NCBI RefSeq assembly: GCF_000181495.1
Contig: NZ_ABCF01000010.1
Span: forward strand, 1 to 64,000
DNA from: Bacillus sp. SG-1
Lineage (GTDB): Bacteria > Bacillota > Bacilli > Bacillales > Bacillaceae_B
DNA: 64,000 nt
Direction of reading: 5' to 3'
In this document: piece after piece, positions 37,048-44,831 of the stretch
Position numbering within the stretch: position 1 is the stretch's first letter
How the letters are laid out: every line of letters starts with the position of its first letter
Notes under the pieces: model-generated
Databases searched by the model: none
Seen by the model: only the letters and a program-made list of their open reading frames with translations
Told to the model about the DNA's origin: nothing
Position numbers and translations under genes: made by a program

Positions 37048-37467
37048 ATGGACTATTTGCAAGGGTTATCTGATACGGAAATAAAGGCAGTTGAAGCGGT
37101 CGGCAATAAAGGAACGAAATCATATGCAGAAGTTGCAAAGGAAGTTGGCATTTCTGAACGGCAGCTTTATCGAATCAGGCAGAAACCGGAATTCAAGACG
37201 GCTCTGCATAAAAGGGCAATGGAAGAAATGTCAGAATCAGTTTCGGAATTTACGAAGATGGTTGAACGCAAGGCGATAAAGGAAGGACATTATAAGTTTG
37301 CCGAACTTTACGCAAAGATGAATGGTCTTCTTGTGGATAGGTCGGAAGTGAAGCAGACAACAGAAATTGACGATCGAAGAAAATTCTCGGAACAATCGAA
37401 TGAAGACCTTGAAAAAGAATTGAAGGAACTTGGCAAGTTGATTGACATTCACAAAGACGAAGCATAA
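37048..37467 (+). CDS. phBC6A51-type HTH protein, terminase small subunit-like
   Basis: An N-terminal helix-turn-helix (about residues 18-50: SYAEVAKEVGISERQLYRIR) is followed by a helical body ending in an acidic stretch. The layout matches the phBC6A51 family often annotated as phage or transposase-like HTH and related to small terminase subunits. In a phage satellite such a protein could redirect helper packaging; that is inference, and no large terminase is present. Length 139 aa; GAAGGGGGTG precedes the ATG. Confidence 0.55.
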   Translation: MDYLQGLSDTEIKAVEAVGNKGTKSYAEVAKEVGISERQLYRIRQKPEFKTALHKRAMEEMSESVSEFTKMVERKAIKEGHYKFAELYAKMNGLLVDRSEVKQTTEIDDRRKFSEQSNEDLEKELKELGKLIDIHKDEA

Positions 37468-37522
37468 GAGAAAGGCGGGCATTGCGACCCGTCAATTATT
37501 TATTTTAAAGGGGGCGTAACAA

Positions 37523-38059
37523 TTGAAGAATCGAATACGGATAGGTGAAAACAGCGGTCTAGTATCCATCAAGCATAAGGGACGGGACTTTTTGGTGTTT
37601 GTAGACGAAGAAGACATTGCAGCATTAAATGAAACATTCACGTCTCTTCATTTAACTGAAAGCAATTCCGGTTTATACGTTCGGGGCTTGAAGAAAGACG
37701 GTACAATGGTTCGGCTTCATAGGTTTCTGATGAATACGCCAAAAGGTCTGCAATGTCATCATAAAAACGGTGACAGGCTGGACAATCGAAAAGATAATCT
37801 TGAAAATGTTACGGTAAGGAAAAACCTTCAATTCCGGCAAGGAAGGGGCGTTCTGAAAGTGAGGAATGTTTACCAAAACAGTAATGGAACTTTCATGGTT
37901 TCGGTTCAAGGGACGTATATCGGCTCTTATCGAACAATAGAGGAAGCCGACAAAACTGCACGGGATACACGACTTGAATTGTTCGGAGAAAAGCCGTCCG
38001 AAAGCGTGGAAGCGTTCAATATAAAACGAATGAAGCAAGTAATTCAGGGGGTGTTATAA
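37523..38059 (+). CDS. HNH homing-endonuclease-like protein with AP2-like tail
   Basis: LHRFLMNTPKGLQCHHKNGD plus RLDNRKDNLENVT is the HNH motif of the phage/free-standing HNH family. The C-terminal part (NGTFMVSVQGTYIGSYRTIE) resembles an AP2-type DNA-binding domain. It should bind and cut specific DNA. The TTG start follows AAAGGGGGC. The stop overlaps the next ATG by one base. It could assist packaging or be a mobile gene of its own. Confidence 0.8.
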   Translation: MKNRIRIGENSGLVSIKHKGRDFLVFVDEEDIAALNETFTSLHLTESNSGLYVRGLKKDGTMVRLHRFLMNTPKGLQCHHKNGDRLDNRKDNLENVTVRKNLQFRQGRGVLKVRNVYQNSNGTFMVSVQGTYIGSYRTIEEADKTARDTRLELFGEKPSESVEAFNIKRMKQVIQGVL

Positions 38060-38271
38060 TGCCGAAAATGCGAAAGGAGTTCTTTATTCAAATATTGGCT
38101 TCGAATGGGATTGATTATAGCAATTTGACGCAAACAGAAATAGAATTTCGTGCGCTTGGGATTCTCGGTTATAAAGGAACGGTTGCAGACCGACGACGGA
38201 CGTTTTACCAAAGCCGGACGGGGAAGCCGTGGCTTGTGGACGCAATAAACGAAAATGATCCCGACGCTTAA
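38059..38271 (+). CDS. small basic hypothetical protein, 70 aa
   Basis: Starts MPKMRKEFFIQILASNGIDY and is Arg-rich in the middle (RRRTFYQSRTG). The ATG shares a base with the upstream stop (TAATG), so translation is likely coupled to the HNH gene. No family recognised. Confidence 0.6.
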   Translation: MPKMRKEFFIQILASNGIDYSNLTQTEIEFRALGILGYKGTVADRRRTFYQSRTGKPWLVDAINENDPDA

Positions 38272-38284
38272 AGGAGGTAACAGT

Positions 38285-38440
38285 ATGCAAATCAAATATT
38301 CCAAAAGAAAACGTTCATCTTATCGTTTGCATTCGGGTAGCTTGCAGCCGATTAAGGAAGACAGAAGCGCTTATAATTACACCGCACAAAAACGGGCAGT
38401 CGACCGAAAAGCGGCAATGAAGCATGGCACGGATAAATAG
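38285..38440 (+). CDS. small basic protein, 51 aa
   Basis: ATG 38285 follows a perfect AAAGGAGGT. The product is Lys/Arg/Tyr-rich, starting MQIKYSKRKRSSYRLHSGSL. It is last in this operon, before a terminator. No family recognised. Confidence 0.6.
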   Translation: MQIKYSKRKRSSYRLHSGSLQPIKEDRSAYNYTAQKRAVDRKAAMKHGTDK

Positions 38441-38445
38441 AAAAA

Positions 38446-38473
38446 GGCGACTTCCTATCGTTAGGTTGTCGCC
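38446..38473. terminator. bidirectional terminator between operon and repressor gene
   Basis: GGCGAC-tt-CCTA...TAGG-tt-GTCGCC. On the minus strand it ends in five T and serves the repressor gene. On plus the tail is CTTTC, so weaker. Confidence 0.7.
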
Positions 38474-38480
38474 CTTTCAC

Positions 38481-38861
38481 TTAGTCATTTTTATTATTTT
38501 TGCTTATATTACTATAATTTATTGAATTGATATAATACTTTAGATATTCACTAGAATCCTTATTATTCAAATCATTTCTTTCTCTAATAAAATCTATAAA
38601 ATGTTTCTTTTCAAGGTTTAAATTAAAATTATTGTTCATTTGTTCAATGAATTCTAATGGTGATTCATATTCAATTAATTCTCTAATATCCTTTATTTCA
38701 AAATAAATAAGTAAACTTAACAATATATCTATGTCCCAACTTGATCGGGCATTGTTTGCTAGACCTGAAAGAGTTCCTTGTCTTATCCCCAAATCTTCTG
38801 AAACTTCCCTTTGTGTAACCCCTTTTTCCTTATAAAGTTCCTTCAATCTCAACTTTAACAT
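38481..38861 (-). CDS. CI-like XRE-family repressor
   Basis: The N-terminal helix-turn-helix (about residues 3-60) contains KGVTQREVSEDLGIRQGTLS. The C-terminal part is Asn-rich and helical, with no LexA-type protease residues visible, so release by self-cleavage is unlikely. Base use is clearly more AT-rich than its neighbours. It is flanked by repeated operator-like sites and divergent promoters, as in a phage-type control switch. AGGAGG precedes the ATG. Confidence 0.8.
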   Translation of the reverse strand: MLKLRLKELYKEKGVTQREVSEDLGIRQGTLSGLANNARSSWDIDILLSLLIYFEIKDIRELIEYESPLEFIEQMNNNFNLNLEKKHFIDFIRERNDLNNKDSSEYLKYYINSINYSNISKNNKND

Positions 38862-38910
38862 TATTTTGTTTTCCTCCTTTCAATAGTGGATAATTCCCTT
38901 CTATATTAGC

Positions 38911-39018
38911 ATTATGGCGCAATCCCGAAAAAAAGTAAATAAAGTTGTTGACGGGTAAGCGTAAATGCGCTAACATGAAGACAGTTAGTTAAATGACGGG
39001 TAAGCGTAAATACGTTAC
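38911..39018. promoter_or_regulatory. divergent promoters with three operator-like sites
   Basis: Rightward: TTGACG (38948-38953), 17 nt, TAACAT (38971-38976). Leftward for the repressor: TTTACT (38939-38934), 17 nt, CATAAT (38916-38911). GACGGGTAAGCGTAAAT occurs at 38950 and again at 38995. A related CGGGATTGCGCCATAAT lies on the minus strand at 38927-38911. Sites 1 and 3 fall in the spacers of the two promoters. I see no gene in 38862-39149. Confidence 0.7.
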
Positions 39019-39149
39019 ACCGTCACTTCTAATCTTTCCACGCAAGAAACCTTTGAATTTTCTTCAACATTCCCCAAGACCGACGCACTCCAAACGGCGG
39101 CAATGCTAGGACAAGCACGACTATAACGAAGGAAGGCGGGGGTGATCGA

Positions 39150-39329
39150 ATGAAAGAAGCAGAAAAACAGGTTGACGATTTCATCAAGGAAAACTTCGTT
39201 ACAGAATCTTTTGAAATCGAAGACTTCCCTTTGTTTCCATATGGAAAACTTTTAAGGGACGAAACAGGCGAAACAATGGTTTGTTATTACGACTTGATAA
39301 CGGGTCAGGTAAAAACGGAATTCGAATAA
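39150..39329 (+). CDS. small acidic protein, 59 aa
   Basis: ATG 39150 has GGAAGGCGGGGGTG upstream. The product starts MKEAEKQVDDFIKENFVTES. It is the first gene after the repressor-controlled rightward promoter, the place where an antirepressor or excision factor often sits. No homology supports that here. Confidence 0.55.
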   Translation: MKEAEKQVDDFIKENFVTESFEIEDFPLFPYGKLLRDETGETMVCYYDLITGQVKTEFE

Positions 39330-39375
39330 TGTAACAACAAAATATCAATGCTTGGAAAGGGTTGTGAAAGAGAAT

Positions 39376-39603
39376 ATGAAAATCTTCAATTCTATTGCTG
39401 CAAAAATTGCCCTATCAAACAATCTTCTTCATCACTTCCAACAATTCGGAATGAAGGAAGACGCTGAGTATTATCAGGGACGTCTTGACGCCTTAATTGA
39501 AATGGCGACTTCTTTCGGATTTGATGTGAATGAAGTTTTGGAAGCTGCAAAGGGTATCAATGTTCAAGATTTCGAACTTCAAGGGTACGGGCGTTTCCTA
39601 TGA
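39376..39603 (+). CDS. hypothetical protein, about 75 aa
   Basis: A soluble helical protein starting MKIFNSIAAKIALSNNLLHH. The start is uncertain: TTG 39352, GTG 39364 and ATG 39376 are in frame and none has ideal spacing. The stop overlaps the next ATG (ATGA). No family recognised. Confidence 0.55.
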   Translation: MKIFNSIAAKIALSNNLLHHFQQFGMKEDAEYYQGRLDALIEMATSFGFDVNEVLEAAKGINVQDFELQGYGRFL

Positions 39604-39707
39604 GAATAATCGTCAAGGAATGGAAAGCGATTCCTATTCATTACCGGATTTTGATTCTTGAAGGATTGGCGTCAAAAAAAACATTGAAAGGGGTGATTGA
39701 TGAATAG
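39600..39707 (+). CDS. possible small protein, 35 aa
   Basis: A short frame coupled by ATGA to the upstream gene, starting MRIIVKEWKAIPIHYRILIL. It ends just before the next ATG. Size alone makes it doubtful. Confidence 0.4.
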   Translation: MRIIVKEWKAIPIHYRILILEGLASKKTLKGVIDE

Positions 39708-39780
39708 ATGTCAATTGTCGTTGGTTGGCTCGGTCAATGGATAACGATTAACAAAAAATACTTATCGGAAGGGTGTTATA

Positions 39781-40581
39781 ATGGCATTATCTACAATGGC
39801 AAAAACATTTATTGCGACGGGACTGGCAGGCGGAATTGCGGTTACGGGTATTGTTTGGACAGGCGGCGAATCGGTGAACAAAATCAAAGGCAATCTGGAC
39901 AATATGAAGCAGGAAGTGACGGAAGCAGTTCAGGATAACGAGTTCTTGAAAGGTCAATTTGATAGCTTGAAAAACTTATATTCTTCAAGTGTCCAAGAAG
40001 CGAATGCAACGATTGATTCCTTGACACAAGAACGAAATCAGCTATTGAATCAGGTTGACCAACTTCAATCAGATTTGGCAGCACAGGACGGAACACAAGA
40101 ACAAGCGGAAATTCAAGCGGAAATCGACCGTTTGGAAAGCGAACTTGATAAGGCAAATCAACAAATTGCAGAACTGGAAACGTATGCTCAACAAGCGGAC
40201 GACGCAGCGACATATACTGCAATCGATCAAACGCAATATACTGTTGATGGACAAGCCGTTGTCGACCCTACAATCCGTATTTCGGAAGAAGCAACGGCAT
40301 TCAATTCAGCCAATGCAGAAATTTTGGCAAATGAAAATACAGTCAAAACGATTGAAGCGGAATTTGCCGAAAAGGGTGTCACGGTAAACATTAAACGGGT
40401 TGTGAAGTTCAATTATATGGGTACGGACTTGCTTGCGTATGAAGTAGAAGGGGATTTTTCGGCGTTAACGTTAGGAGAAAGAACTTCCACAACGTACACG
40501 ACAGCGGAAGCAATCGGGGAAAGAGGAATTAACTTTGTCAACGCTAATGGCGAACGTGTTCACTATGCTTCAAATATTTAA
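39781..40581 (+). CDS. membrane-anchored coiled-coil protein, 266 aa
   Basis: A hydrophobic segment (about residues 8-27) could be a signal anchor. A long coiled coil (about 45-150, rich in Q, E, L) and a C-terminal globular part with beta-like content (from about 190) follow. GGAAGGGTG precedes the ATG. It is acidic, probably exported or facing outward. No family recognised. A different-frame start at 39708 overlapping it looks spurious. Confidence 0.7.
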   Translation: MALSTMAKTFIATGLAGGIAVTGIVWTGGESVNKIKGNLDNMKQEVTEAVQDNEFLKGQFDSLKNLYSSSVQEANATIDSLTQERNQLLNQVDQLQSDLAAQDGTQEQAEIQAEIDRLESELDKANQQIAELETYAQQADDAATYTAIDQTQYTVDGQAVVDPTIRISEEATAFNSANAEILANENTVKTIEAEFAEKGVTVNIKRVVKFNYMGTDLLAYEVEGDFSALTLGERTSTTYTTAEAIGERGINFVNANGERVHYASNI

Positions 40582-40683
40582 GGGAAGAAAGGATTCGGCG
40601 GGGGTTATGCTTGGCGGCTTCCCCGTCCGTCCCTTCTCCAAGTGTTACGAATCTATTATAACAGATGAAAGGAAGCGTTAAAG

Positions 40684-40905
40684 ATGGAAAACAAACAAAT
40701 CACAAACGGAACTTTCAAGGCGACATTTGTCGGTGAAAAGACGGCTCAATTGGACGGGGTTCGGATCTTCCGTCATGAAGACGGTATTGCAATAAAGGTG
40801 AACGGTAAACTGACAAGCGTCAACAATCGTGGAAAAGAATCCGTTCGTGGCGCAAATGATTTATACAACAAACTTGACGAGATTCTGAAAGAACTTGGAA
40901 TATAA
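40684..40905 (+). CDS. hypothetical protein, 73 aa
   Basis: A small protein starting MENKQITNGTFKATFVGEKT with predicted alternating strands, then a C-terminal helix. GGAAGCG lies upstream of the ATG. Followed directly by a terminator. No family recognised. Confidence 0.65.
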   Translation: MENKQITNGTFKATFVGEKTAQLDGVRIFRHEDGIAIKVNGKLTSVNNRGKESVRGANDLYNKLDEILKELGI

Positions 40906-40911
40906 AGTAAT

Positions 40912-40933
40912 GGCGGCTTCGGTCGCCTTTTTA
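40912..40933 (+). terminator. terminator with TTCG tetraloop
   Basis: GGCGGC-TTCG-GTCGCC then T5 with A; a stable tetraloop hairpin. Confidence 0.88.
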
Positions 40934-41010
40934 TTTCAAAAACACTTGTAAAATAAAGGTAATACAAGTAGAATTTCTACTAGTGTTATATTTTTTTGGG
41001 GGGGACATTT

Positions 41011-41556
41011 ATGAAGATAATATTTAGTTTAATGTTGCTTGTAGGTCTTTTGATAGGTTGTAGTTCAAATGAAACGGAAGAACAAGCAAGCGAAGAGAAT
41101 TCAACAAATGAGCAACCGCAAGAAGAAGTAAATGAAGAACCGAAAGAGGAAGTAAGTGAAGAGGAATCAACGGAGGAATCAGAAGAATCTTCCATAGATA
41201 CTTCGGTTTTCGTATATGCAACAAATGTTGATATTACAGACGCTAGGGATATCACTAAACATATTACCGCTACTGTTTACATGAATGACGAACTGAAAGG
41301 AGGACTCGCAGCACAACATGTTTTAAGTCAAACTTATGATTTTCTTCAACAAGAGGATATAAAGGGTGCGGAAACTTTAACAGTTGGTGTTATGGTTAAA
41401 GATAAGAGAGTTCTTCAATATACTGTTGATCTAGCGAAATTTGTTCCGAATGATAGCGAACCAATGACAGACGTTGTGTTAGCTGCTTCTGAAGTTGAAA
41501 AGATATCTCCGGAAGTTGAAGAGTTTGCAAACGCGTTTGAATGGAAAATGAACTAA
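41011..41556 (+). CDS. element-encoded lipoprotein, 181 aa
   Basis: The signal peptide MKIIFSLMLLVGLLIGCSSN has a clear lipobox (LIGC). A 45-residue Glu/Ser-rich linker and a compact C-terminal domain (about 70-181) follow. GGGGGGG precedes the ATG. A surface-anchored lipoprotein as element cargo would fit superinfection exclusion or a secretion role, but nothing in the sequence shows the function. Confidence 0.8.
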   Translation: MKIIFSLMLLVGLLIGCSSNETEEQASEENSTNEQPQEEVNEEPKEEVSEEESTEESEESSIDTSVFVYATNVDITDARDITKHITATVYMNDELKGGLAAQHVLSQTYDFLQQEDIKGAETLTVGVMVKDKRVLQYTVDLAKFVPNDSEPMTDVVLAASEVEKISPEVEEFANAFEWKMN

Positions 41557-41575
41557 AGTCAGGGAAACTCCAAAG

Positions 41576-41602
41576 CAGGGCTTATTGAAGTCCTGTTTTT
41601 TA
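41576..41602 (+). terminator. terminator after the first lipoprotein
   Basis: CAGGGCTT and AAGTCCTG (one G-T) around a 4-nt loop, followed by T6. Confidence 0.85.
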
Positions 41603-41645
41603 TTTAAGTTGTTTTGTATCCTATAATTCAAAGCGGGGCGATATT

Positions 41646-42077
41646 GTGGAAAATGTTGAAATAAGAATTCAAAACATGATGGAAGAATTAAGGCTTCCTA
41701 GTGTAGAAGATTTCCGTGAAAATGAATCAACAATACATTGGATATTAGTTGCAATAAAAGAATTTGGAAAGGATTTGAATAACGAAGGTCTTACGGTTGA
41801 TGATTTAGATAAACCTTCAAAAGAATTGTTTGGTCGCTTAAGGTCTACAATTCATATAGTTATTTATCAGTATACAGGTTTTGATACTTATAATTTTTCT
41901 GAACTAGGTCAGAATTATGGAAAGAAGAGCGACTATTTCAAATCAATTTTGGTAAACGATATTATTCATACTGTTTTCAGGTCGCATATATCTATCTATG
42001 AAGCAAACTTTATTTTTTCAAACCTTGATAAACTTAATTTACATAATACAAGACATAAAATTAACTCACTTTTATAA
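41646..42077 (+). CDS. hypothetical soluble protein, 143 aa
   Basis: The GTG start follows GGGGCG. The product starts MENVEIRIQNMMEELRLPSV, is helical and acidic at the front and more aromatic/basic behind. No membrane span or signal peptide. No family recognised. It lies between the two lipoprotein genes and is relatively AT-rich, perhaps a separately acquired gene. Confidence 0.65.
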   Translation: MENVEIRIQNMMEELRLPSVEDFRENESTIHWILVAIKEFGKDLNNEGLTVDDLDKPSKELFGRLRSTIHIVIYQYTGFDTYNFSELGQNYGKKSDYFKSILVNDIIHTVFRSHISIYEANFIFSNLDKLNLHNTRHKINSLL

Positions 42078-42145
42078 TAGGATACTCGTTCTTACAATTT
42101 ATGTATGTTAAAATTGAGATAGAATCTATATAAGGGTGTGTAATA

Positions 42146-43030
42146 ATGAAAAAACTTGCTTCATTTGGAACACTTTTTGTCGCAGGAAGTTTGTTGGTTG
42201 GTTGTAATACAGTAGAACAAGGGCAGCAGGAAGCAAAGGTCAAGGCGGCGGAATCTGAATCCAATAATGAAGTTGTTGAAGTGACGAATGAAAAGGACAA
42301 GTCTGAAAAAGATAATTCTGTTGTTGTGAAGAATAGTGATGTCCAAGAAGTAAAAGAAGCAGAAGGTGATGAAATGTCGCCAGTAGTAAAGTCGGAATTT
42401 AATACTCTAAAAGAATTTATCCGTTCAAAGATTGATGATCTAAGAGGAAATTCGGAATTTCAGAATATACACGTTGATAAATATTCGGCACTTAATAGTG
42501 CAGCGATTTCCACAATTCCATATATCGAATATTTTGAAGACGACATTGCAGAAAAAGGCGCAACAAAACAATTTGATAACATTGCGAAGGTTGCATATGA
42601 AATTAGGAAGCAATACGAAAAAGGAAATACCGAAGAACTTGATCGGTTAGGAAAAAACTTTACTGACGAATTATATGAAGTATATGAAGATTTGTACGGA
42701 CTTTCCCTTACTTATGATTGGACAGTCGAGAAGACCGAATTCGCCACATTCGAATTTTTTGTTGAATGGAACATAGAAGCAATGCGTCCTGATTCCGAAT
42801 ATCGGGAAGGCAATGGTTCTGCAACGCACACGCTTCTTTCAAGCGCAATCGCCTACTTCAACTATTTTGAAGACGACGTTGTTGAGCGTGGTTTGACGGA
42901 AGAAGTTGAATCGTTCAAAGATTTTAGTGCTTCAAATTTGAAGAAAATCGACAAAGGTGAAGAAGTTGATTATCCTGCAATCGAAAAGGAATTCATTGAA
43001 CGAATGCAAGAAATTCAATCGCAATTATAA
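42146..43030 (+). CDS. element-encoded lipoprotein with internal duplication, 294 aa
   Basis: The signal peptide has lipobox LVGC (residues 17-20), followed by a charged linker to about residue 80. Two related segments follow: SAAISTIPYIEYFEDDIAEK (about 117) and LSSAIAYFNYFEDDVVERGL (about 231). This suggests a duplicated helical domain. The protein is likely outward-facing on the membrane. No family recognised. GGGTGTG lies upstream of the ATG; a terminator follows. Confidence 0.78.
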   Translation: MKKLASFGTLFVAGSLLVGCNTVEQGQQEAKVKAAESESNNEVVEVTNEKDKSEKDNSVVVKNSDVQEVKEAEGDEMSPVVKSEFNTLKEFIRSKIDDLRGNSEFQNIHVDKYSALNSAAISTIPYIEYFEDDIAEKGATKQFDNIAKVAYEIRKQYEKGNTEELDRLGKNFTDELYEVYEDLYGLSLTYDWTVEKTEFATFEFFVEWNIEAMRPDSEYREGNGSATHTLLSSAIAYFNYFEDDVVERGLTEEVESFKDFSASNLKKIDKGEEVDYPAIEKEFIERMQEIQSQL

Positions 43031-43038
43031 CGAATAAC

Positions 43039-43067
43039 GGCGTCCCTATCAGGGGCGTCCTTTTTTT
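43039..43067 (+). terminator. terminator after the second lipoprotein
   Basis: GGCGTCCC and GGGGCGTC pair fully with two G-T pairs around TATCA, followed by seven T. Confidence 0.85.
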
Positions 43068-43323
43068 GTCTTCAATAATAACGGTATAACGCTAAGGTGT
43101 CATCAAACCTTTTTCTCCCCCTGAATGTGAAGTTTAAATATAATTTGAACGGTAATACAGCCATAACATTCTGAAACGCTTATACGGCTTCCTGGGACTT
43201 TGGAATTCTCCAAAAATGTTTTGTTGCTATTCGTCACAAACGCCCCCCTTGAAAACCACATATGCGAGTGAAAGGAATTTGGACAATCGGATTCTTCATA
43301 TCTTGTATAAAGGGGTTGAGCGT

Positions 43324-43464
43324 ATGAAGAAAATTGACACGTTCAGAAGTAAAAGCGGGAAGTATAACGTGGTTATTTTCGAAACAAGAAGACCTTCGGC
43401 AGCGGCTATTGAAAATACGAATCGCAAGGTAAACGAAGCAATGAATAAACGAATGAACGCATAA
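43324..43464 (+). CDS. small basic protein, 46 aa
   Basis: ATG 43324 follows AAAGGGG by 8 nt. The product starts MKKIDTFRSKSGKYNVVIFE and is Arg/Asn-rich at its end. It is the last gene before the right end. Excision factors often lie near an att site, but there is no motif to support that. Confidence 0.55.
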   Translation: MKKIDTFRSKSGKYNVVIFETRRPSAAAIENTNRKVNEAMNKRMNA

Positions 43465-43469
43465 GAAAA

Positions 43470-43496
43470 GACGCCTTCAAAGGGCGTCCTTCTTTA
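43470..43496 (+). terminator. terminator near the right end of the element
   Basis: GACGCC and GGCGTC around TTCAAAG, followed by CTTCTTT. Confidence 0.75.
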
Positions 43497-43506
43497 TGTT
43501 CTTTTT

Positions 43507-43556
43507 GGTATAACTTTTTCATTAACGCTTGTAATGATGACGGATATGATGGCACC
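43507..43556. other. right attachment site of the element (core GT at 43531-43532)
   Basis: The element ends with GGTATAACTTTTTCATTAAC plus GCTT (43507-43530), the inverted partner of the left arm, then the GT core, then ytlD sequence in frame. Confidence 0.85.
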
Positions 43557-43991
43557 CATTGCAATGATGGATGTCAGCCCGGGACCGAGTGCTACAATAA
43601 GGATCGGTCCAAGTGCCACTTTTGGCATGGCATTCAAAATGACAAGATACGGGTCCAAAACCTTTGATAGAAAGGGCGACCACCACAATAAAGCAGCCAG
43701 CATCGTTCCCATCAGAGTTCCGAGGATAAATCCTGCCACCGTTTCTCCCAAGGTAATCGTAATATGGGTAATCAGAGAGCCGTCTCCCATTTTTTGCATG
43801 AGCAAGTTCCATATTTTATAAGGTGAGCTGAAAATTAACGGATCGATCCATTTGGCTCTGCTTGCGGCTTCCCATAAAGAGAAGAAGGAAATAAAGATTA
43901 AGAGCTGGTAGAGGCGTACCATTTTTTTTTCTTTTTTCAGGTTTTGTAAAAACTGTTTATGTTGTTGTTCAATGTTATTTTGTGGACTCAA
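43531..43991 (-). pseudogene. ytlD: 5' part of ytlD, ABC transporter permease, split by the element
   Basis: This fragment encodes about 153 residues of a permease with several membrane spans ([20 protein letters not shown] and onward). Reading continues into the element and stops at 43494, adding a short foreign tail ([11 protein letters not shown]). The TTG at 43991 has AAGGAG 10 nt upstream and lies in the end of ytlC, so the genes overlap slightly. The missing C-terminal half with the ATPase-contact loop is at 29176-29520. Transport by this system is presumably off while the element is present. Confidence 0.9.
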
Positions 43992-44748
43992 GAGTCTCCA
44001 ACTCCTTCCATATGAGTTGAAAGCAGTCTGAATAAGCTTCATGGTTTCTTGATTGGAAGGGTTTAGATTTTCTCAGTTCTTCAGGGACATCAAAAATCTG
44101 ATGGATTCTCCCGGGTTTGGCTGACAAGAGGACGATTCTGTCGCTCATAGCGATAGCTTCCCCGATATCGTGGGTCACAAGGAGTGCAGTTTTATTAAAT
44201 GTTTTTAACGTTTCAAACACGAGGTCTTCCAGTTTAAGCTTTGTTTGATAATCGAGGGCAGAGAAAGGTTCATCAAGGAGCAGCAGCTTAGGTTCCACCG
44301 CCAAAGTCCTGACGAGTGCCGCGCGCTGTCTCATTCCTCCAGATAATTGATTTGGAAATTGTTTGGAAACCCCTTCCAAGCCGATTTCGTCGAGTAAGTT
44401 CAGTGCCCAATTTTTCTTTTCAGAAGTTAGGAGATCCATTGTCTTAAGACCGAGCAGGATGTTTTCCTCTATCGTTTTCCAGGGAAACAAATAGTCCTGC
44501 TGCAGCATGTAGCCGATCTTATGTCTGCTCTTTTCAAGAGTGTTTCCTTCAATTTTGACAGTCCCTGCACTCGGCTTAAATAATCCAGCAATGATAGAAA
44601 GCAATGTGGTTTTTCCACAGCCGCTCGGACCCAGAAACGAGACGAATTCCCCTTCTTGGACAGTCAGGGAGATATTTTCCAGAGCTGTTGTAGCAGAATT
44701 TGGCGTGAAATAGGTATGATGAATTTGTTCGATCTCCAGCAGTTCCAC
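43975..44748 (-). CDS. ytlC: ABC transporter ATP-binding protein
   Basis: Typical ABC ATPase (257 aa): Walker [11 protein letters not shown], signature [11 protein letters not shown], Walker [13 protein letters not shown] and the H-loop [10 protein letters not shown]. It belongs to the nitrate/sulfonate/taurine/thiamin-precursor type. It should couple ATP hydrolysis to the now-interrupted permease. Gene order ytlA-C-D is conserved with B. subtilis. Confidence 0.93.
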   Translation of the reverse strand: MELLEIEQIHHTYFTPNSATTALENISLTVQEGEFVSFLGPSGCGKTTLLSIIAGLFKPSAGTVKIEGNTLEKSRHKIGYMLQQDYLFPWKTIEENILLGLKTMDLLTSEKKNWALNLLDEIGLEGVSKQFPNQLSGGMRQRAALVRTLAVEPKLLLLDEPFSALDYQTKLKLEDLVFETLKTFNKTALLVTHDIGEAIAMSDRIVLLSAKPGRIHQIFDVPEELRKSKPFQSRNHEAYSDCFQLIWKELETLESTK

Positions 44749-44831
44749 CCTTATCCCTCCTTGTTTTTTATTGTAAATGAGAAGAGAGGCTAGCCCTAAA
44801 ATGGACTAACCAACAGTGACTTTCTTTTACT

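Larger units (their letters stand above)
29521..43532. mobile_element. 14.0-kb integrative element in ytlD (serine recombinase type)
   Basis: The element is bounded by a GT core and 24-bp inverted arms. It carries a large serine recombinase at the left end, a CI-like repressor, a sigma-like protein, several HTH proteins, a terminase-small-subunit-like protein, an HNH protein, lipoproteins and many small unknown frames. Genes are close-packed and mostly rightward. I see no capsid, portal, tail, relaxase, VirB/FtsK-like or replication gene. This suits a phage satellite or a minimal integrative element. The upstream and downstream genome is the normal ytk-ytl order. Confidence 0.92.

Noticed and set aside
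39708-39938. 76-aa frame ahead of the coiled-coil protein gene
   Set aside because: It overlaps the start of the better-supported 266-aa gene in another frame and becomes low complexity.
29521-43532. complete prophage
   Set aside because: No capsid, portal, tail, large terminase or lysis genes are present in the 14 kb. ytkC (holin-like) lies outside the element and in its normal chromosomal place.
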